Of a stretch of 64,000 nucleotides of DNA, positions 11,000-24,011 are shown one piece after another. The notes beneath the pieces are model-generated. The model saw only the letters and a list, made by a program, of their open reading frames with translations, did not search any database and was not told the DNA's origin. The DNA is from Hofstenia miamia. Its lineage: Eukaryota; Xenacoelomorpha; Acoela. The stretch spans positions 724,596 to 788,595 of the forward strand of contig SCFE01000067.1 of NCBI GenBank assembly GCA_004352715.1, read 5' to 3'. Position 1 is the stretch's first letter; each line of letters begins with the position of its first letter. The position numbers and the translations under genes are program-made.

Positions 11000-13900
11000 G
11001 TGTCTATATATGAGAAAAAGAATTATACATTCACTATATAGATAAAATGTTTATACTATTCTTAATATTGCTTGTTAGAGATTGATACTTTAAAATTTAA
11101 AATGTACATAAAATGTGAAAAGTTTGTGAAGTTTTGAAGCTGTTCTTTTAATAACATGAACAATCTACTGCGAAATTGATTGATATCCAAATCTGGAAAA
11201 TCCCGATTTCCATAAGTTCATCAATTCAAAATCCTAAGCAGTTCATGCACATACTAATTTAATGTTTTTCGATTGTTACATTCCCTTGAAAATCAATAAT
11301 GTTATTATTAATAAAAGAATTAATATATACCATAGGAATAATGAAGGCCTCAACGATTTCAACGACAGCAAATATATGCAGTTGGATTAATGAAATTGCT
11401 TTACGGCTCTTTACCTAAAAAGGGGTTTCCTATTAGGGAGAGAATATTGCCATTAATATTAGTCCTTCTGATTTTTATGAGAGATTCTTGGACAAATCAA
11501 TACTTTATATTTATTTATTTGATTATTGACCTTAACTTTCCAATTCAAAGAAACTTTTGCAACAAATTTCGTGTTAAAGCTACGTTTAAAAATTATCATT
11601 TGATTTAAATTTTAACTTGATCACATAATCACCTCTAAGTTATAACAATGTCATTAACTAGGTTAGATTAGTTATTCAAGAAATATATAGTGTTATATAG
11701 AAACCTGTTCATCAGCTTTGAAGATTATGCGCTATGTGTAGAACCAGAGCTGTTGCGTTCTCTAGTGTAGCAGTAATCCTTATATTTTTTCTCAAATTAT
11801 TTAAACTATTGAGTTAATTAAAAAAGGAAAATATGCAAAAGCAGTGGTGTAGTCAAATTTAAGTTTTATTAGGATATAGCTCATCAATACATTTATGTCT
11901 CGCATAATCCAACCATAATAGTATTTCAGAAATTCATCTTGATCTTCACACAAAAATTTCGACTGGAGGTCAAAACAGACACTAATCATTGACACACTAC
12001 GTATTGTTAAGGATGGTTATAAAACAATTATTGTGATTCAAAGAGAAACACCATCAGCTTCAGACTAAGAATTCATATATTGAATCGATGCCATTAATAC
12101 AGCATTTAACATATTTGTTAATGAGTCGAATTGTTAGTTCTGTAATTGAATAGTTGAACATATGCATATTCTGAAAGGACCTTATCACTGCTTTGTCTAA
12201 GATCACTAAGCTGAACGTTTATGAATGGTTTCTTAAACAGTTACAAGTAACAAGTATTATTTATTTGTGAATTATTTGTCATAATTAAATGTATTATAAT
12301 ATTGTGAAGTCATAAACAATAAATAACTAGAACTTTATGCTTAAACTTGGTAAATATATTAGAATAAGTATGAACGTCATATTAATCTTGAAAAAGTTAC
12401 ACTAGTTATTGTACAATTCCTAAGGCGTTGAGAGTCATATATTTCATGAAAATGTTGTCGACTTGTGCTAGTTTTTGACAAAATTATATGCACAAAACTT
12501 TTTTTGTGTAAAATAATTCTTAATTCAAGAGTAACATGTAATTTTGATAATCTAGGAAAATTTTTCTAATCAACCTTAGCAACATTTTTGTATTATAGGG
12601 ATCTTGTAAATCTACATTTTCAACTGTATTACGCTGCTAAAAAGTTTTATAGTAAATTCAAATAGTTTATTTTTCATTGCTATTTTCATGGAAATTATTC
12701 TGGAAATAGGTTTACCATACCTTGAAATAAGCAAATTTCAGATGAGATTGAGTATGGCTGCAATCGTTTTCTTCTGCCATTTCTAATATTGAATTACTCT
12801 GTGATATACATGTACACGTTAATGTTTTCCAGATGATCTTCCCAACAAATAGCTTTTGCCAAAATCTAAACCAGTTTCCAGCAATTATTCAACAACTGAG
12901 AGCCCTAAATGGCCCTGCTCTACCTTTTGTATTAATACGCAAATGTACTAGGCTATATTTTATAGTTATTCAGAAAGTACATGGGGAAATATATTTCAGT
13001 CAATCAACAGAAGCACTCTTCAGTATTACACAACAGTGCATGCAACCCAAATGCAATGAATGAAATATAATTTATAAACAATGTATTGAAAAATAAAGCC
13101 CCGCTTACATTATAATTTTCCCTTAAGTAAGGGAAAATTTATCGAGTAAATGCAAATTAGCTCGTGATAATTGCTCGTAAGGGAAGTGTAACTACCCATT
13201 TGCAAGTGGCATTACATAATAACATTGACGTAGAAATCCGATAAAGTTATAAGTAAAAACTTACCTTGTAGGCGCAACAAGAGATGGAAATTGTATCGAA
13301 TCTCGGATCGGATCGGATCTACATTTTGCGAAAATGTCGGATATGTTTCGGATCCAAAAATTTTTAATTATAGTGTATATTGTAAATTTGATACATTATG
13401 CACATTTTTACATTGAATGAAGGTTCGTGATTAATGCAATCACTAATACAAAAAGTTCTCTAGAGCCATCCATAACTTTGGCACATCAACAAAAGGGTAT
13501 TATTTTATTAAATGTTGTTTTTGTTTAATTTAAAATTTGTAATCTAATCTAGCATCCAATTTCAATGAAAAGTAAAATTCAAAATTTATATTTAAGTCTC
13601 AAATTTAGCTTGAAAAAATTTGTTTGTGTCTAAATGGACCGAACTGGCAATAATTTTAATAGAGCGAGTCTAAGATTGGGCCGAGCTTGGGCCTAAATTT
13701 TCAGTACATATTAATTTCTGGTATCCGAGCATGGCGTTGATAGTCAGTTAAAATCATATTGAGTTCCCAGGATTGTCCATAGAAATTAAAATTTTCTAGG
13801 AAACTTGATAATGGCGTAGAAATCAGGAACAAGGAACTTTGAAAACTTACACATATGAGAGATCGTAAGAGCAGCTATCACATAGAAACTCAATTAATTC

Positions 13901-16053
13901 TATTTTTGTCTTTGCGGAAATCACTCTTTTATATTGGAAAACCGCGCATAATGACCAAATCGAATTAGAAAGGAAATTTATGACTAAAATATAACCAAAT
14001 TTTACAGGGATTCAGGAAACAAGAATAAATTATGCATCTTGTTGCTATTGATAGTCGGGTAAAAGTGAATTCTTATTACAGGCAAAAGAAAATGATGACG
14101 GTCATGAAAAGGCAAATCGCAAATATTTTAAAATTGCACTATTCAGTGAGACATCTTTCACTTCACTGAGATGAAGGCAACCACATTTTAGTTTAATACA
14201 CAATTGAGGCCGAAATTTTGATAGGCATTGGTTAAAGGTTATTGGAATACATTCAAATATTAGTAAGAGCTAAGTTAATCAAGGAGTAAGATTTACAAGC
14301 GATACAATGAATGCATGCAAATAAATAATAATAGGGACTTCGTTATAAAGTTGGCCAAATTGTTATGTTCTTGGAATTTATTATTTTAATTCTTACGCTT
14401 CAGCATTTTGAAGAAAGCATCACTAATGTGTGATTCATGATAGAATATCACCAATAGCAAAAATCAGTCAATCCATCTATTAAACAATTGAATTGTCATG
14501 TTAACCATTTTCCCATTGGCTACACTTTGGCTTTAGCAATTGGCACACCATTTTAATTAAATGCAGCTTTAAAATATAATACACCTCCATTCTGATGAAA
14601 ACTTGATAGCAATTACTTCAGTAACGACTAATAATTTTATATTTTTTAAAGTTTTCTGATTTCATTGTGCTGCGTCTCGAATTACTTCACAATAAAAACT
14701 CAAATTAAAATTGGAATGAAGTGAAGTCAGACTCATTTTTAAACAATAATATGTTAGTAGCAAACAATTGTTAATAGGTACTAGGTAAAACCAGTCAATA
14801 TCATTTCAATATAGAATTTAAATCTGCACTAAAAATTTGTTGCCAATTTTGCATTTCAATTTACATTTTAAGAAAATTCACTAAATGGTGCCTCGACTAG
14901 ACAAAATCTGTCGTCATTTCTTATGCATATTGTAATTAATCTTTCAAAAATCATTGACCATGGCAGAGTTGGTTGTAAGTTAGCTCACCTTTACATCCAC
15001 TTTTTGTGGGTCGTTGTGGACAATATTTTTAAGCAAAACTGCTGTTTTTTAAGGCTGGTGCTTGATAATTAATTCAGCGAATAATTTTCTTCCTGGTTTT
15101 GTTCTAGTTTGCCAAATATATTAAATGAACTCAGATAAATCACACATATATTTTTATTATAATTTAATTTATGAACATCAGTTTAAATTAAATGTTAAAT
15201 TGGTATAAATTTAAGTTTCCAGACGTCTTAATGCTTAATCAATGTAATAATAAAATAGAACAAATGACAAAAATTCCATGAAGGAAATTTTTTATCTTTA
15301 ATGTGTGACTGCTTGTTTCTCAACACTGATATGCTGTTGTTATCACAATATTTTACTTTGAATATTAAAGACCTTGATTTTAGCTTAAAAAATTAATTAA
15401 ATTATTAGTTTTCTATAAATACAGCAAATCAAGTAGTTCAAGCAGTTATGCAAGTGGTTCTTGAGTCAACAAGAATTCAAACTCCTGCTTCATCAGAATA
15501 GGCGAGAATTTCCTTTCAACAGCAATAAGTTTTTTTCAATGTTTACATTGAACAAAATCATAAGAAATGTAAGCAATGTGGACACTGTTTTCTATGAAAC
15601 AATTTTGCTTGTAAAATTTGGTAAAATTCAAATGTAATATTGCTATAAAAATATAAGTACCATGTAAATTTTGAATGTTATTTGAGTCATTCGAAGTTTT
15701 GTATCATTGAATTGAACAGTAGATATGCAAATAAGTTTATTATATAATCAGACGTGTATAAATGAAAATGTATTTATTGTACAATCTCTGGGAAATTACA
15801 TTTTACACAATGTTGGGGAGCTTAGAGAAACTTTTAATCTTCAATATTTCCATAAAATGTAATATCACAAACTAAGGTCAGCTGATCATATAGGTCAATG
15901 AATGGCCTAGTTCCTCCTAATGAGGTAGCTGAAGAAAATCGCTCTCAAACTGTTCTTTGATATTCTTACTGTGTGGCTAGTTTCAGTGTTCTGCTGGAAT
16001 GTGTATTATAATTATTTATTTGTATAGTACATAAATTTTCATGTATTCATATT
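10996..16053. repeat. Module A1: first copy of a ~5.06 kb duplicated segment
   Basis: This segment is repeated in direct orientation at 18928-23983, offset by about 7,930 bases. It starts at AATGTGTCTATATATGAG and ends at CATGTATTCATAT. By eye the first kilobase of the two copies differs at roughly a dozen sites, plus a few indels later on. No long coding frame is present. The short frames at 11995-11801 (minus) and 12833-13063 (plus) are conserved between copies only because the duplication is recent. Inside, about 13280-13720 looks like a transposon scrap (CGGATCGGATCGGATC and later GGGCCGAGCTTGGGCC). A short hairpin lies near 13121-13140 (TTTTCCCTTAAG / TAAGGGAAAA). Confidence 0.95.
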
Positions 16054-17213
16054 TCCCTGATGTGATATTTAACTAATTACAATAAATATCGTTTGTCTCA
16101 ATTACTTAATATCAAAAAGAGGGACTTGACTGCCTCACCCTGTATTTTCTAATAGTTGAAAATTTGAATTGACTTTTAGAAAGAAGTTGTGTTTTCGATA
16201 TGCAATATTTGCAAAAAAATAGCTTGCTAGAATATTTTAGACAGTTAATATGATTATGCCTCACAAATATATATCAAATTTCACGCCCATTGGTCTAATG
16301 CGAAATATTTCAGAAACAAATCCATTACGAATCAAATAGTGACGTCAAATTTGTCATCAATAAATCATTTAATCTTGGAATGAATAATATCATGGCTGAT
16401 GGCTCCCAATAAAATCTAGCGACTTTTACTTGCTTTGGACATAATTTTTCTTGTTACCGGCATCTAAATGCACTGTTTAACATTGTCTCAATTAGTTTTT
16501 ACAAATAGAATTTTGAGCAATGTTTCTGGTAGAAATTGAGCAGGTGTTCTTTTTTGAATAGAATTTAAATGATTTGACGTAAATAATATTGATAAATTTA
16601 AAGAATTAATGCTCCGAATTTAATTTTACTTCTGCGCAATATTCTTAGCATGAATATCTCGACTAACCCAATAAAATCGGAATGTCTATATACAAACGTC
16701 TCAAACGGTTTATGCTTTATGATTGCCCGGCACAGTTAAAAGTTGGCTTATCTAAATTTATTAATCTTCCGGTACACGACAAAAAATATGTAATCACTAG
16801 CACATTTTAATTAATCATAATGGGGTTCAGTTAAAATCGATTGGCAACCCTGCCCCCCTAGCTCCCTGTTAAAGTCAGTAAAAACACAATACTCAAATTT
16901 AGAACAACCTTGTTAAATATTTAGGAGCAGTCCAATTCTGATCCCATACTACCTTTCTTTCTCAGCTATTCAACATGCCAAGTTTTTAATTGCTTGGCAG
17001 ATATTCTGTGACTACACCCCATTCGTAGTTCGAAATATCACATTTCTAATAGCATAGTAGTCAATTTCTTTTATACTATTGTCTAATTAAAATCTGTTCG
17101 TACATGCATGGCACACTTGTTGCAGTTTAGAATTCACTTGCATCTTAGAAATTATTTAGAAAATACATTTTACACTTTCAATTTAGAAAATACAATTTAC
17201 ATATAAGTAAATT

Positions 17214-17250
<37 letters not shown>

Positions 17251-17253
<3 letters not shown>

Positions 17254-17527
17254 GCGCGTACCTAGCAATTTATTAAGGGGTAGGATTTTTCTGAAAAGGG
17301 CATTTCTATTCTTTTTTTACAAAAAATGAAAAAGTTATCTTTCTAGTGATGTGTATATTAACAATCATGGTTCAGTAATGTAATACATATAATATAAAAT
17401 ATGATAATTTTATAACACCACGCACGTAGAATAACAAATATGGTGTAACTTTAATTCCAAAAAGGGCAGGTCATCTAAAAAGGGGGGGTCGTTTGCACCC
17501 AACGACCCACCCCTAGGTACGCGCCTG
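17251..17527. mobile_element. 277 bp MITE-like element with perfect 15 bp terminal inverted repeats
   Basis: The left end CAGGCGCGTACCTAG (17251-17265) is exactly the reverse complement of the right end (17513-17527). Both flanks are (TA)n, so a target duplication cannot be distinguished from the repeat. There is no coding capacity. GC-rich termini of this general 'GGCGCGTA' type are familiar from non-autonomous DNA transposons of invertebrates; I cannot assign the superfamily. Confidence 0.85.
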
Positions 17528-17756
17528 TATATATATATATATATNNNNNNNNNNNNNNNNNNNNNNNNNNNNNNNNNNNNNNNNNNNNNNNNNNNNNNNN
17601 NNNNNNNNNNNNNNNNNNNNNNNNNNNNNNNNNNNNNNNNNNNNNNNNNNNNNNNNNNNNNNNNNNNNNNNNNNNNNNNNNNNNNNNNNNNNNNNNNNNN
17701 NNNNNNNNNNNNNNNNNNNNNNNNNNNNNNNNNNNNNNNNNTATATATATAAATAT
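17528..17756. repeat. (TA)n tract with assembly gap
   Basis: TA repeat at 17528-17544, N at 17545-17741 (197 bases), then TA repeat to about 17756. Like the other two gaps, it falls inside a TA tract. Confidence 0.95.
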
Positions 17757-17758
17757 AT

Positions 17759-18893
17759 GCCACTACCTTATTCAAATAAATGTTAACATATAGCTGTATT
17801 TACGTCATGGTTATGTATCAACACCGATTCTAATTGCTAGGTGAATTTCTAGCTTATCGAGTCGTACAAAACTACAAAAATGTGCAATTTTAAAATGGTA
17901 GTAATTATTTTTTCAGTATTCACCACAGATTTTTGGTTTTCATTTGTGCTTTCATTAAAGAAATTGACTATTTAGCATGCAGCATGTGATTGCCAACAAC
18001 ACTCATTTCTCAACTTTCTTCATTGTACGTATATTAAATAAAGCAATATTTTTAAATAATTGCAAATATATATATATATATAAATATACAGGATGTGGCA
18101 AAGTAACTCAAAATACTAAATTTAAATAAAATATACATATAAAGCATTATATTTTTATTTAAACACAGCTAAAAAAAGTCACTTCAATTCATTTTCGAAA
18201 TGTAATTCAGTCTTCGAAATGATTACGATCGCTGCCAATATTTTTGCAGCCTTGAAGATTCCGACTGGCACACTCTTCGGAACAACTCACTGTCCATTCA
18301 TTGTACACCATTGGTGATTGCTGATGTAAATTCCTCGATTGCTTGAGGCTTTCTGTTGTACACCTAGTCTTTCAACGTTCCCCAAAGAAAACGGTCCGGT
18401 GGGGTAGGATCAGACAAACGCTGTAGCCATTTCATCCAACCACGCCTTCTTATCCATCAGGATGTCAAATTAGCATTCTACCAGTTTCGGAAATTTGAAA
18501 TTGAACTTATTTTATCTGTAAGAAAAAAAACATCGAAATCAGCTGAGAAATGAGCTAATCATAGATTTTTAACGACCTTAAAAGTATGATTTAAAAGTAA
18601 GTCACAATTTTGCCACTGGGGGCCTGCAATCTTGCTTTGTAAGCTTGGGGTTACCTTGCAACACATCTGGTTTGCCTTCCAAATTGAGTGAGCTGGGTTT
18701 GCACCAGATGGAATGGCGTTTCATGGCTGGAAAGCACCTGTTTTGATTGGGCAACCTTCCAAAGTTATTGAGCTCCTGCGAACTCAAACCCTTTAACTTT
18801 GTTTTCTAAGTACCTTATATGAAAACACTAATGCAGACGAAAACCCAAATTTCGAAAAGTAGCTTAGATGTTATCCGTATTGGCAGTACCTAT
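17759..18893. repeat. Module B1: first full copy of a ~1.13 kb duplicated segment
   Basis: It runs from GCCACTACCTTATTC to TATTGGCAGTA and is repeated at 24011-25142 with few differences. It contains a minus-strand transposase remnant (18215-18450) and the block GAGTGAGCTGGGTTTGCACC, which also survives in B0. An internal TA tract lies at about 18067-18082. No complete gene is present. Confidence 0.93.
18215..18450 (-). pseudogene. Tc1/mariner (IS630)-type transposase C-terminal remnant, copy 1
   Basis: Read on the minus strand, the sequence gives SDPTPPDRFLWGTLKD, a stop, then VYNRKPQAIEEFTSAIT. In IS630/Tc1/mariner transposases this corresponds to the 'SPDL.P.DFFLWG.LKD' block around the third catalytic residue and the segment after it. 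Further on, in a shifted frame, ASRNLQGCKNIGSDRNHFED resembles the 'RLQ.CI...G.HFE' C-terminus. Stops and a frameshift make it a pseudogene. The sequence ACAGGATGTGGCAAAGTAAC near 18088 could be its outer terminus, but no matching opposite end was found. Confidence 0.68.
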
Positions 18894-18899
18894 AATATT

Positions 18900-18927
18900 A
18901 TATATGATTATATATATATATATATTT
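18900..18927. repeat. (TA)n joint between B1 and A2
   Basis: TA-rich tract joining module B1 to module A2. Confidence 0.9.
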
Positions 18928-21900
18928 AATGTGTTTATATATGAGAAAAAGAATTATACATTCACTATATAGATAAAATGTTTATACTTTTCTTAATATT
19001 GCTTGTTAAAGATTGATACTTTAAAATTTAAAATGTACATAAAATGTGAAAGGTTTGTGAAGTTTTGAAGCTGTTCTTTTAATAACATGAACAATCTACT
19101 GCGAAATTGATTGATATCCAAATCTGGAAAATCCCGATTTCCATAAGTTCATCAATTCAAAATCCTAAGCAGTTCATGCACATACTAATTTAATGTTTTT
19201 CGATTGTTACATTCCCTTGAAAATCAATAATGTTATTATTAATAAAAGAATTAATATATACCATAGGAATAATGAAGGCCTCAACGATTTCAACGACAGC
19301 AAATAAATGCAGTTGGATTAATGAAATTGCTTTACGGCTCTTAACCTAAAAAGGGGTTTCCTATTAGGGAGAGAATATTCCCATTAATATTAGTCCTTCT
19401 GATTTTTATGAGAGATTCTTGGACAAATCAATCCTTTATATTTATTTATTTGATTATTGACCTTACCTTTCCAATTCAAAGAAACTTTTGCAACAAATTT
19501 CGTGTTAAAGCTACGTTTAAAAATTATCATTTGATTTAAATTTTAACTTGATCACATAATCACCTCTAAGTTATAACAATGTCATTAACTAGGTTAGATT
19601 AGTTATTCAAGAAAAATAAAGTGTTATATAGAAACCTGTTCATCAGCTTTGAAGATTATGCGCTATGTGTAGAACCAGAGCGGTTGCGTTCTCTAGTGTA
19701 GCAGTAATCCTTATATTTTTTCTCAAATTATTTAAACTATTGAGTTAATTAAAAAAGGAAAATATGCAAAAGCAGTGGTGTAGTCAAATTTAAGTTTTTT
19801 TAGGATATAGCTCATCAATACATTTATGTCTCGCATAATCCAACCATAATAGTATTTCAGAAATTCATCTTGATCTTCACACAAAAATTTCGACTGGAGG
19901 TCAAAACAGACACTAATCATTGACACACTACGTATTGTTAAGGATGGTTATAAAAAAATTATTGTGATTCAAAGAGAAACACCATCAGCTTCAGACTAAG
20001 AATTCATATATTGAACCGATGCCATTAATACAGCATTTAACATATTTGTTAATGAGTCGAATTGTTAGTTCTGTAATTGAATAGTTGAACATATGCAAAT
20101 TCTGAAAGGACCTTATCACTGCTTTGTCTAAGATCACTAAGCTGAACGTTTATGAATGGTTTCTTAAACATTTACAAGTAACAAGTATTATTTATTTGTG
20201 AATTATTTGTCATAATTAAATGTATTATAATATTGTGAAGTCATAAACAATAAATAACTAGAACTTTATGCTTAAACTTGGTAAATATATTAGAATAAGT
20301 ATGAACGTCATATTAATCTTGAAAAAGTTACACTAGTAATTGTACAATTCCTAAGGCGTTGAGAGTCATATATTTCATGAAAATGTTGTCGACTTGTGCT
20401 AGTTTTTGACAAAATTATATGCACAAAACTTTTTTTGTGTAAAATAATTCTTAATTCAAGAGTAACATGTAATTTTGATAATCTAGGAAAATTTTTCTAA
20501 TCAACCTTAGCAACATTTTTGTATTATAGGGATCTTGTAAATCTACATTTTCAACTGTATTACGCTGCTAAAAAGTTTTATAGTAAATCCAAATAGTTTA
20601 TTTTTCATTGCTATTTTCATGGAAATTATTCTGGAAATAGGTTTACCATACCTTGAAATAAGCAAATTTCAGATGAGATTGAGTATGGCTGCAATCGTTT
20701 TTTTCTGCCATTTCTAATATTGAATTACTCTGTGATATACATGTACACGTTAATGTTTTCCAGATGATCTTCCCAACAAATAGCTTTTGCCAAAATCTAA
20801 ACCAGTTTCCAGCAATTATTCAACAACTGAGAGCCCTAAATGGCCCTGCTCTACCTTTTGTATTAATACGCAAATGTACTAGGCTATATTTTATAGTTAT
20901 TCAGAAAGTACATGGGGAAATATATTTCAGTCAATCAACAGAAGCACTCTTCAGTATTACACAACAGTGCATGCAACCCAAATGCAATGAATGAAATATA
21001 ATTTATAAACAATGTATTGAAAAATAAAGCCCCGCTTACATTATAATTTTCCCTTAAGTAAGGGAAAATTTATCGAGTAAATGCAAATTAGCTCGTGATA
21101 ATTGCTCGTAAGGGAAGTTTAACTACCCATTTGCAAGTGGCATTACATAATAACATTGACGTAGAAATCCGATAAAGTTATAAGTAAAAACTTACCTTGT
21201 AGGCGCAACAAGAGATGGAAATTGTATCGAATCTCGGATCGGATCGGATCTACATTTTGCGAAAATGTCGGATATGTTTCGGATCCAAAAATTTTTAATT
21301 ATAGTGTATATTGTAAATTTGAAAAATTATGCACATTTTTACATTGAATGAAGGTTCGTGATTAATGCAATCACTAATACAAAAAGTTCTCTAGAGCCAT
21401 CCATAACTTTGGCACATCAACAAAAGGGTATTATTTTATTAAATGTTGTTTTTGTTTAATTTAAAATTTGTAATCTAATCTAGCATCCAATTTCAATGAA
21501 AAGTAAAATTCAAAATTTATATTTAAGTCTCAAATTTAGCTTGAAAAAATTTGTTTGTGTCTAAATGGACCGAACTGGCAATAATTTTAATAGAGCGAGT
21601 CTAAGATTGGGCCGAGCTTGGGCCTAAATTTTCAGTACATATTAATTTCTGGTATCCGAGCATGGCGTTGATAGTCAGTTAAAATCATATTGAGTTCCCA
21701 GGATTGTCCATAGAAATTAAAATTTTCTAGGAAACTTGATAATGGCGTAGAAATCAGGAACAAGGAATTTTGAAAACTTACACATATGAGAGATCGTAAG
21801 AGCAGCTATCACATAGAAACTCATTTAATTCTATTTTTGTCTTTGCGGAAATCACTCTTTTATATTGGAAAACCGCGCATAATGACCAAATCGAATTAGA

Positions 21901-23979
21901 AAGGAAATTTATGACTAAAATATAACCAAATTTTACAGGGATTCAGGAAACAAGAATAAATTATGCATCTTGTTGCTATTGATAGTCGGGTAAAAGTGAA
22001 TTCTTATAACAGGCAAAAGAAAATGATGACGGTCATGAAAAGGCAAATCGCAAATATTTTAAAATTGCACTATTCAGTGAGACATCTTTCACTTCACTGA
22101 GATGAAGGCAACCACATTTTAGTTTAATACACAATTGAGGCCGAAATTTTGATAGGCATTGGTTAAAGGTTATTGGAAAACATTCAAATATTAGTAAGAG
22201 CTAAGTTAATCAAGGAGTAAGATTTACAAGCGATACAATGAATGCATGCAAATAAATATTAATAGGGACTTCGTTATAAAGTTGGCCAAATTGTTATGTT
22301 TTTGGAATTTATTATTTTAATTCTTACGCTTCAGCATTTTGAAGAAAGCATCACTAATGTGTGATTCATGATAGAATATCACCAATAGCAAAAATCAGTC
22401 AATCCATCTATTAAACAATTGAATTGTCATGTTAACCATTTTCCCATTGGCTACACTTTGGCTTTAGCAATTGGCACACCATTTTAATTAAATGCAGCTT
22501 TAAAATATAATACACCTCCATTCTGATGAAAACTTGAAGGCAATTACTTCAGTAACGACTAATAATTTTATATTTTTTAAAGTTTTCTGATTTCATTGTG
22601 CTGCGTCTCGAATTACTTCACAAAAAAAACTCAAATTAAAATTGGAATGAAGTGAGGTCAAACTCATTTTTAAACAATAATATGTTAGTAGCAAACAATT
22701 GTTAATAGGTACTAGGTAAAACCAGTCAATATCATTTCAATATAGAATTTAAATCTGCACTAAAAATTTGTTGCCAATTTTGCATTTCAATTTACATTTT
22801 AAGAAAATTCACTAAATGGTGCCTCGACTAGACAAAATCTGTCGTCATTTCTTATGCATATTGTAATTAATCTTTCAAAAATCATTGACCATGGCAGAGT
22901 TGGTTGTAAGTTAGCTCACCTTTACATCCACTTTTTGTGGGTCGTTGTGGACAATATTTTTAAGCAAAACTGCTGTTTTTTAAGGCTGGTGCTTGATAAT
23001 TAATTCAGCGAATAATTTTCTTCCTGGTTTTGTTCTAGTTTGCCAAATATATTAAATGAACTCAGATAAATCACACATATATTTTTATTATAATTTAATT
23101 TATGAACATCAGTTTAAATTAAATGTTAAATTGGTATAAATTTAAGTTTCCAGACTTCTTAATGCTTAATCAATGTAATAATAAAATAGAACAAATGACA
23201 AAAATTCCATGAAGGAAATTTTTTATCTTTAATGTGTGACTGCTTGTTTCTCAACACGGATATGCTGTTGTTATCACAATATTTTACTTTGAATATTAAA
23301 AACCTTGATTTTAGCTTAAAAAATTAATTAAATTATTAGTTTTCTATAAATACAGCAAATCAAGTAGTTCAAGCAGTTATGCAAGTGGTTCTTGAGTCAA
23401 CAAGAATTCAAACTCCTGCTTCATCAGAATAGGCGAGAATTTCCTTTCAACAGCAATAAGTTTTTTTCAATGTTTACATTGAACAAAATCATAAGAAATG
23501 TAAGCAATGTGGACACTGTTTTCATGAAACAATTTTGCTTGTAAAATTTGGTAAAATTGAAAATGTAATATTGCTATAAAAATATAAGTACCATGTAAAT
23601 TTTGAATGTTATTTGAGTCATTCGAAGTTTTGTATCATTGAATTGAACAGTAGATATGCAAATAAGTTTATTATATAATCAGACGTGTATAAATGAAAAT
23701 GTATTTATTGTACAATCTCTGGGAAATTACATTTTACACAATGTTGGGGAGCTTAGAGAAACTTTTAATCTTCAATATTTCCATAAAATGTAATATCACA
23801 AACTAAGGTCAGCTGATCATATAGGTCAATGAATGGCCTAGTTCCTCCTAATGAGGTAGCTGAAGAAAATCGCTCTCAAACTGTTCTTTGATATTCTTAC
23901 TGTGTGGCTAGTTTCAGTGTTCTGCTGGAATGTGTATTATAATTATTTATTTGTATAGTACATAAATTTTCATGTATTC

Positions 23980-23983
<4 letters not shown>
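18928..23983. repeat. Module A2: second copy of the ~5.06 kb duplicated segment
   Basis: Direct-orientation copy of 10996-16053, from AATGTGTTTATATATGAG to CATGTATTCATAT, with scattered substitutions and a few short indels (for example near 23523 and 23560). The short frames at 19926-19732 (minus) and 20764-20994 (plus) mirror those of A1; the plus frame is identical at protein level in both copies. Unlike A1, it is joined to the following B module by only a (TA)n tract. Confidence 0.95.

Positions 23984-24010
<27 letters not shown>
23984..24010. repeat. (TA)n joint between A2 and B2
   Basis: TA tract that replaces the 1.7 kb spacer found between A1 and B1. Confidence 0.95.

Positions 24011-24011
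<1 letters not shown>

Larger units (their letters stand above)
16054..17758. other. Spacer present only between A1 and B1
   Basis: This 1.7 kb stretch separates A1 from B1 and has no counterpart between A2 and B2, where a (TA)n tract of about 27 bases joins the modules directly. It carries a small inverted-repeat element (17251-17527) flanked by TA tracts and an assembly gap (17545-17741). The rest is AT-rich with no recognised gene. Confidence 0.85.

Noticed and set aside
18602-18787. Minus-strand 61-codon frame in module B as a gene
   Set aside because: The translation has no recognisable domain, and there is no splice or promoter support; it may be an old transposon scrap.
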